Both the position numbers and the translations under genes were made by a program. Shown here piece after piece: positions 57,885-64,000 of a stretch of 64,000 nt of DNA. The DNA lies in NCBI GenBank assembly GCA_023622515.1, contig JAMNZB010000007.1, positions 1 through 64,000 of the forward strand. Direction: 5' to 3'. Within the stretch, counting starts at the first letter, position 1, and every line of letters begins with the position of its first letter. Source of the stretch: Bacillota bacterium (lineage in GTDB: Bacteria; Bacillota; Clostridia; Saccharofermentanales; DTU023). Below the pieces are notes generated by a model. That model ran no database searches. It saw nothing but the letters and a program-made list of their open reading frames with translations, and had not been told where the DNA came from.

Positions 57885-59276
57885 ATGAAAGAAATTTTTT
57901 GTGACTTGCTAACAAATATTCCGGACTATGACGTATTTTTGACAGCGGATGAACTGGATGCCAGCTCAATAGACTTAGCAAGGCGCTTTCCGGAAACAGT
58001 GAAACTTTTCAGCATAGGGCAAACACGACAAGGGAAAGACCTCTTGTGTCTGCAAATTGGTGAGGGTGAGAGAAATGCCCTGATGTTCGGTTGCCCCCAT
58101 CCGAATGAACCCATAGGCACCATGATGCTGGAATATTTCAGTGAGGAACTGGCTAAAAGCCGAGCCTTGCGGAAGGAACTGGGTTATAGCTGGTATATTG
58201 TGAAAGCTTGGGACAGAGATGGCCTGACTTTAAATGAGCCTTGGCTCAAGGGTCCCTTTACCCTCTATAACTATTCGCGAAATTTCTTTAGGCCGGCAGG
58301 TCACCGGCAGGTGGACTGGACCTTCCCTGTCCACTATAAAGATTTTGAATTTAAAGAATCTATTCCGGAAACACGAGCCATGATGCGACTTATTGATGAA
58401 ATCCGGCCGGAGTTTATATATTCTCTTCATAACTCCGGTTTTGGCGGTGTTTACTGGTATATTACTCATCCGCTTAAGAAATCTTCCTATGTGAAAATGC
58501 GTAGGGCAGCAGAGAGGGTAAATATTCCTTTGCATTTAGGCGAGCCGGAATTGCCTTATCTGAATGAGCTGGCACAAGCGACTTACTCCAACTTGAGCCT
58601 TAAAGCGGAATATGACTACCTGGAAAAATATGGGGCGGAAAATATCGGCAATCTCATCCGAATAGGGGATTGCAGTGCCTCCTATGCCAAGGAGCGCCAC
58701 AACTCCTTTACCCTCTTAACGGAATTACCCTATTTTTATGATGAACGAATTAAAGACCAAAGTGTAACAGACCGCCTGCGCAAAGATGTCGTCCTGGATA
58801 GCATGGAATACGGGGCGAAGAGTAGGGCCTACATTCAGTCTATTCTTCGGGAAACAAGATTGTTAACCGGTGAGGAAAATCCTTTCCGCGTGGCCCTGGA
58901 GGCTTTTTCCGGGAACGGACGGGAAGAAAGCACAAAGCGGATGCTTGCCCAAAATCCGGACTATAATCGCCCGGCAAGCCTCGCTGAATGTTTTGACAAT
59001 TTGCATTTATCCAAGTTTTATAGCAGCCTGTCCTATGGTATGGCGATCCGCCTTTGCGAGTATGAATTGGACAGGGAAAATTTAGCTGAAGAGGCAAGAC
59101 AAGCTCTTGAGGGCATACGACTGAAAGCTATGGAAGCGCACCGGGCTTTACTGGACGAATTAGAGCAAGAATTGAATTATGAGGCCATTCCTATTCGACA
59201 ACTTATTTCCATTCAACTAGAATGTGGTCTGGTGGTTTGTGAAGAATTAAAAGAAAGGCAAGGGGAACAACGATGA
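57885..59276 (+). CDS. M14 family zinc carboxypeptidase
   Basis: GCPHPNEPIGTMMLEYF (HPNE), YSLHNSGFGG (third ligand His), LLTELPYFYD (catalytic Glu). Confidence 0.88.
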   Translation: MKEIFCDLLTNIPDYDVFLTADELDASSIDLARRFPETVKLFSIGQTRQGKDLLCLQIGEGERNALMFGCPHPNEPIGTMMLEYFSEELAKSRALRKELGYSWYIVKAWDRDGLTLNEPWLKGPFTLYNYSRNFFRPAGHRQVDWTFPVHYKDFEFKESIPETRAMMRLIDEIRPEFIYSLHNSGFGGVYWYITHPLKKSSYVKMRRAAERVNIPLHLGEPELPYLNELAQATYSNLSLKAEYDYLEKYGAENIGNLIRIGDCSASYAKERHNSFTLLTELPYFYDERIKDQSVTDRLRKDVVLDSMEYGAKSRAYIQSILRETRLLTGEENPFRVALEAFSGNGREESTKRMLAQNPDYNRPASLAECFDNLHLSKFYSSLSYGMAIRLCEYELDRENLAEEARQALEGIRLKAMEAHRALLDELEQELNYEAIPIRQLISIQLECGLVVCEELKERQGEQR

Positions 59277-61081
59277 GTATGGAAAGATTAACCGCTCTCT
59301 TAGACCTGCCTCAGGAAAGTAGTCCTGTTTGGCTGGATGGGGGCGAGAAAATAGCCTATATTCGGCGAGATAAGCAAGGAACGCATATTTGGACCTACCA
59401 TAAAGAAAGTGGCGAGCGGAGAAGAATAACTGAAGAAGACAGGCGGGTTTGGAAGCTGGACAGTAATCCCCATACAGGGAGCTTGTTGCTTACCTACGAT
59501 GCTGACGGCGATGAATGCGAACAGATTTATCTCTGGGAGAAAGATTCGCCGAGGCCTGTAAATGTTAGCAAAACTCCGGGTGTCCGCCACCTTTTCGGGG
59601 GTACGAACAAGGATGATTCAGTAATTGCCTTCGCCTCGAATAAGCGTACAGCGGAGACTTTTGATATTTGGAAGTATGAGCGTGGACCTGATAGGATGAC
59701 TCTGGTTACTCAGTTCACCGATCACTATAATTGGCCAATCCAAAACGCCTTATCCCCCAACGGGAAATATCTCTTGTATAACAAATTGAAAAGTCAAGCT
59801 GACAATTCTCTATGGATGAGCGACTTGGACAGCGGGGAAGCTGTTCGTATCCCTAATGACACACGACTATCCGCAGAACCGAAAGCGGTATTTACGTCAG
59901 ATAGTCAACATGTCTATCTGGTGAGCGATAGGCAGGGAGAATTCTTTTCCCTGTACAAATATTCTTTAGCTGATGAAAGCCTGGATTTGCTCTATAGTTT
60001 TGAATGGGATATAGAAGGAATTGCTTTGAGTGGAGATGATAAATACCTGGCGGTATTCTTAAATGAGGAGGGATACACGCGATTCAGCCTATACGACATG
60101 GAGGAAAATGGCCGGGAAATAAAAGTACAGGCCCTTCCCCCGGGAGTGGTCTCATCAGCTAGCTGGTCGCCAAAGGAAGCGCTGCTTTTATTTAGCTTTA
60201 CATCCGGGGCAAAGCCGCAGGCGATATATACCTACGATGTAGAAACTGATACATTTGAGAGAGTCAGTGCGGATGACGAGTCTGAAGCAGCTGAGGAAAA
60301 AATGGTCGAACCGGAGCTTTACCGGTATGATTCATTTGACGGCTTGTCTGTTCCCTTTTGGTTATATAGGCCCGGTCAAGTTGATACTGATAAACTTCCC
60401 CCTCTAGTGATTGATATTCACGGAGGGCCGGAAGGACAGAAAAGACCGACCTTTGATTTTTTTATCCAATATTTAGTCAGCGAGGGTATACAAGTAGTTG
60501 CGCCTAATGTTCGGGGCAGCACCGGCTATGGCAAAACATACCACCATTTGGATGACGTCGAAAAACGTTTAGACAGTGTTAAAGATATTGAGGCCTTAGT
60601 CCGATACTTGGTCAAAAACAAACTTGCCGATCCTGATAAGATTGCGGTTAGCGGGGCCAGCTACGGCGGTTTTATGACCTTGTCCTGTGCCGCCCGCTAT
60701 CCGGATTTGTTTGCTTGTGCTGTTGATACGGTTGGTATGTATAACCTGGTCACCTTCCTTGAAAATACTTCAGATTATAGGCGCCTGCATAGAGAGAATG
60801 AGTATGGGTCACTTGCAGAGCACAGGGACCTCCTCTACGAGGTATCACCGGTAGCTGTGATCCACCGGATTAAAGCACCGCTTATGGTTATCCAGGGGCG
60901 GAATGACCCGAGAGTACCTGCTAGTGAATCCGAACAGCTGGTTGAGAAATTACGCTCAAGCGGAAAAGAAGTGGAATACCTCTGCTATGAAGATGAGGGG
61001 CACGGCATTGTGAAACGCAAAAACCGCCTGGACTGCTATCCGAGGATTGTAGCCTTTTTAGCAAAACATTTACTAAATTAA
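59273..61081 (+). CDS. S9 family (prolyl oligopeptidase-type) peptidase
   Basis: N-terminal propeller; GASYGGFMTL nucleophile, QGRNDPRVP, EDEGHGI; ATGA overlap with the M14 gene. Confidence 0.94.
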   Translation: MSMERLTALLDLPQESSPVWLDGGEKIAYIRRDKQGTHIWTYHKESGERRRITEEDRRVWKLDSNPHTGSLLLTYDADGDECEQIYLWEKDSPRPVNVSKTPGVRHLFGGTNKDDSVIAFASNKRTAETFDIWKYERGPDRMTLVTQFTDHYNWPIQNALSPNGKYLLYNKLKSQADNSLWMSDLDSGEAVRIPNDTRLSAEPKAVFTSDSQHVYLVSDRQGEFFSLYKYSLADESLDLLYSFEWDIEGIALSGDDKYLAVFLNEEGYTRFSLYDMEENGREIKVQALPPGVVSSASWSPKEALLLFSFTSGAKPQAIYTYDVETDTFERVSADDESEAAEEKMVEPELYRYDSFDGLSVPFWLYRPGQVDTDKLPPLVIDIHGGPEGQKRPTFDFFIQYLVSEGIQVVAPNVRGSTGYGKTYHHLDDVEKRLDSVKDIEALVRYLVKNKLADPDKIAVSGASYGGFMTLSCAARYPDLFACAVDTVGMYNLVTFLENTSDYRRLHRENEYGSLAEHRDLLYEVSPVAVIHRIKAPLMVIQGRNDPRVPASESEQLVEKLRSSGKEVEYLCYEDEGHGIVKRKNRLDCYPRIVAFLAKHLLN

Positions 61082-62068
61082 GCCGGAGTCATAACTGGGC
61101 AAGTCGATGTCGGCTTGCCCCTCGGCGGTGAAGAGGCTGTAGCCGATAGTGGCCGCCAGGACATGTTCTTTTGCAGTATGGGTGCGGACAAGCTCTATTC
61201 CTTTGGCGGCGGCAATGGCTGTCAGATGAGTGGAGGAGGCGTCTCTATTGTGGAAGCCTTCTTCTGTTTCCGGATCTAAATTAAAGCCGGCCTCACTGAG
61301 GATGTTAACCAAGAAACGTTTTCGTGAAACGCCAAGAAAGATACAGGACTCATACTTGTAAAACTCCTCAATATGTTTAATAAGGAGGAGGTTCTCCCGC
61401 TTGCTTAAGGCAAAGCCTATACCGGGATCAATCATCAGTCTGGTCTTGTCAAGTCCTGCCTTCCGGGCAACCTGCAAGGCACGATTTATGAAGAGGTCAG
61501 CTACTGAAAAAATATCGGCCTCTTCCATAAGTTGGTACTCCTCCCGGCTAAAGGCATCGCCGTAACCGAAGCGGGGGAATTTTCGTGAAGCTTCCCGATT
61601 CGGCCTTGCCATAGCAGGATTAAACATGAGGACAGCACCGGCTTCCGAGTCGGCAATTACACGGGCCATATCAGGGTCCCCTAAGAGTCCGGTAATATCA
61701 TTAATAATATCTGCCCCGGCTTCGATAGCGGCCTTGGCAACTTTGGCTTTCCAGGTATCCACGGAAATAGGCAGGTCGGTATGTTGGCGTATTTCTTTAA
61801 TTACAGGAATAATACGGGCTATTTCCTCCTCGGCCTCGACCAGGGTGCTGCCGGGTCTTGTTGATTCACCGCCTATATCAAGCATGCCTGCCCCTTCTTC
61901 AATTAGGCGGAGGGCGTGCTGAACAGCCTTTTCTTTACTAAACCACTTACCCCCATCCGAAAATGAGTCGGGGGTAACATTAACAATTGCGGCAACCAGG
62001 CAAGGGTCGCCGTGCCTGATGAGATGTTCATTAGCTTTGAAATAAATGTTTTTAGATTGTAGTTTCAT
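61073..62068 (-). CDS. folP: Dihydropteroate synthase
   Basis: AAIVNVTPDSFSDGG, LDIGGESTRPGS, ISVDTWKAKVA, INDITGL, LMIDPGIGF; 3' end overlaps convergent S9 gene by 9 bp. Confidence 0.95.
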   Translation of the reverse strand: MKLQSKNIYFKANEHLIRHGDPCLVAAIVNVTPDSFSDGGKWFSKEKAVQHALRLIEEGAGMLDIGGESTRPGSTLVEAEEEIARIIPVIKEIRQHTDLPISVDTWKAKVAKAAIEAGADIINDITGLLGDPDMARVIADSEAGAVLMFNPAMARPNREASRKFPRFGYGDAFSREEYQLMEEADIFSVADLFINRALQVARKAGLDKTRLMIDPGIGFALSKRENLLLIKHIEEFYKYESCIFLGVSRKRFLVNILSEAGFNLDPETEEGFHNRDASSTHLTAIAAAKGIELVRTHTAKEHVLAATIGYSLFTAEGQADIDLPSYDSGLI

Positions 62069-62192
62069 GTATTCTCCTGATTAATTCTTCTTATTTTTTG
62101 ACGGAAAAGTAAACTAAGGCCTTAGAATTAAGACCTTAGTGGATTACTTTTACAGATACAGAGTTGAAACAGATTTGCATATAGAGATTTAT

Positions 62193-63404
62193 TTAACGAT
62201 ATTCCAGTTCTTCGACCAGGACAATAGCGTCATTCTCAATGGTGATGATATAGACACTATCCAGAAAATCTCTGTTTTCTGTTGCGGTCATATTGCCTAG
62301 GACAGCAGGGTAATCACTGATTTTAGCCAGCCCTTCATTAATAGACCTGCGGCATAGCTTGTCTCCTGCATGCTGCATGGCTTCATAAAAGAGATAGACA
62401 GCATCGTAGCTAAAAGCAGATACCCGCGACGGCATAGTATCAAAACGCTCGAGGTAATTCTCTAAAAAGAATTCCGCCTTACCATTTTCCAGTCCGGGAT
62501 ACCAGTCAGAAACGGCATACCAACCATTTGCGGAAGAACCCGCTCCCTTCAAGAAATCAGGTGAAGAAACAAAAGAGTTGCCGAAATGCGGTAAATCTAT
62601 TTGGGCTTCTTCCAAGGTTTTACTGATGAGGATTTGCTGCTTGTCATAGGAGATGGAAATTAAACCGTCTGCCCCCGTAGCCACTGCTTCGGCAATAATG
62701 CGCGGTAGATTTTCCTCCTCCGGTGAATAGGGGAAAATCATCCTGTCGGGAATGTAAATGTTAAATAGCTCCCCGTAGAATTTACGGACAACAGAAACAC
62801 TGAAATCGTTCGGATCCGATTTTGTATAAAGAATGGCCGGATTTTTCATGTCTAATTTATCATGTGTGGTGTGAACTAAAGCCTTGGCAAACTCACTATC
62901 CTTATTCCGGTGTTGCCAGAGATAGGTATAGTCCGGATTGGCAATGGCATCGGCCGAACCACAGGTGATAAAAGGTATTTTTGCCCCTAGTGTTGTATCC
63001 ATGAGGGCTAATGTGTTATTCGAAGTAATCGAGCCCACAACGCCGAGAATGTTATTATTGTCAAATAACCTTAAAGCCGCCTCCATGGCCACCTTGATAT
63101 CATCAGACTCATCTTCGACAACAAGTTCCAGTTCTCGCCCGTTGACTCCACCTTTTGCGTTAATTTCCTCGACAGCTAGTTTAGCGCCGTTGAGAAAGCT
63201 TGTGCCGAGTTCTGTCTCATACCCGGTAAGGCTGGCCACAATACCAAGTTGAATGGTTTCCCCTTCGGGTACAAATTCTTCGCGGGGAAGAGTGTTTTCT
63301 GCCACATTCTCGCTGGGAACCTCTTCTTTAGGCTTTTCGCCGCAAGCCAAGAGGCTAAAACATAAGGAGAGTATAAGAAAAATAAGTATTGTTTTTTGTT
63401 TCAT
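62193..63404 (-). CDS. Branched-chain amino acid-type ABC transporter substrate-binding lipoprotein
   Basis: Lipobox SLLAC; IQLGIVASLTGYETELGTSFLNGAKLAVEEINAKGGVNGRELELVVEDE. Confidence 0.92.
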   Translation of the reverse strand: MKQKTILIFLILSLCFSLLACGEKPKEEVPSENVAENTLPREEFVPEGETIQLGIVASLTGYETELGTSFLNGAKLAVEEINAKGGVNGRELELVVEDESDDIKVAMEAALRLFDNNNILGVVGSITSNNTLALMDTTLGAKIPFITCGSADAIANPDYTYLWQHRNKDSEFAKALVHTTHDKLDMKNPAILYTKSDPNDFSVSVVRKFYGELFNIYIPDRMIFPYSPEEENLPRIIAEAVATGADGLISISYDKQQILISKTLEEAQIDLPHFGNSFVSSPDFLKGAGSSANGWYAVSDWYPGLENGKAEFFLENYLERFDTMPSRVSAFSYDAVYLFYEAMQHAGDKLCRRSINEGLAKISDYPAVLGNMTATENRDFLDSVYIITIENDAIVLVEELEYR

Positions 63405-63562
63405 AAGTACCACCCTCTGCTATTCTATTAAATCTACTATGTCGGTCAATCTCTGAAATAAGGCTGCTTGATCTAATTTTGATACAAGCCGGCCTTGGCG
63501 GAAGATTATTTATCATAGTTTATATAAATAATAAAGCTTTATCGGTTTTAAGACAATCTTTT

Positions 63563-64000
63563 TTATAATTTCGGCCTCCATTCTTTCAGTATGAGGGCAA
63601 TTCTTTCCATATCTTCCAGACTGCAATACTGGTCGCAAGGCAGTGAAAGCACTCTTTGGGTAACAATCTCTGCACTTTTCCGGAGTTCAGGGGGTAAGCC
63701 CGGCAAAGTTGGCCAGAAAATTTTTGTATGTATTTTCTTTGTTTCAAAATAGTCTTTCAGCTCTTGTTGATAATCCGTGAGAATGGTGAAATGGCTGGGA
63801 CAAGTAGCTTTTTCTAATGCAGGAAAAGCAATTTGCCAGAGGAGTGAATCTTCCGTGCTTCTGCTCATGGGTAAATGCTCAAGAAGATAGCTATAGTTCT
63901 CTCTTCTTTTCTTAATAATGGCATTAAAATCAGTGCTTTCCACAATCATGATGGAAGTAAGGTCGCTGGCGTTATTGTTAAAGGAATCACGCAAGGCGTA
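63563..64000 (-). CDS. C-terminal part of a DegT/DnrJ/EryC1-like aminotransferase-family protein (runs off window)
   Basis: RRENYSYLLEHL...FHTILTDYQQELKDYFETKKIHTKIFWPTLPG...LSLPCDQYCSLEDMERIALIL; frame open to the window edge. Confidence 0.6.
   Translation of the reverse strand, partial: YALRDSFNNNASDLTSIMIVESTDFNAIIKKRRENYSYLLEHLPMSRSTEDSLLWQIAFPALEKATCPSHFTILTDYQQELKDYFETKKIHTKIFWPTLPGLPPELRKSAEIVTQRVLSLPCDQYCSLEDMERIALILKEWRPKL

Overview
This 64 kb window looks like ordinary chromosome of a low-to-moderate GC Bacillota, probably an anaerobic peptide-using Clostridia-type organism. That taxonomic guess rests only on gene content and order: IreB-RuvX-DUF1292, HflK/HflC, SecG-RNase R, a Dpp operon, CstA, and several oligopeptidases. 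I recognise about 50 protein genes, five tRNAs (Asp x2, Phe, Val-TAC, Val-GAC), several convincing promoters and many Rho-independent terminators. I see no CRISPR array, rRNA, transposase, integrase or phage module. The items I rank highest for follow-up are: (1) a roughly 1085-aa membrane-anchored protein that looks like beta-propeller + carbohydrate-binding-like + TIM-barrel-like (45127-48381); (2) a predicted cytosolic protein with a metzincin-type HEFGHIMGLSD motif and possible Met-turn, next to an unknown two-TM protein (49765-51579); (3) a NifU-like/NifX-like/Mrp-ferredoxin x2/NifX-like locus without nitrogenase, whose NifU-like gene appears to start at a non-canonical ATC codon; (4) an ECF sigma / membrane protein / VWA-lipoprotein operon; (5) a large Cna-B/InlB-repeat surface protein with an atypical LPKTA sorting signal; (6) an untracked 48-aa small ORF with a good RBS at 6097-6243; (7) an HPr-like protein lacking the catalytic His; (8) several nested hairpins in intergenic regions. 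All functional names come from motif recognition by eye; no search was run.
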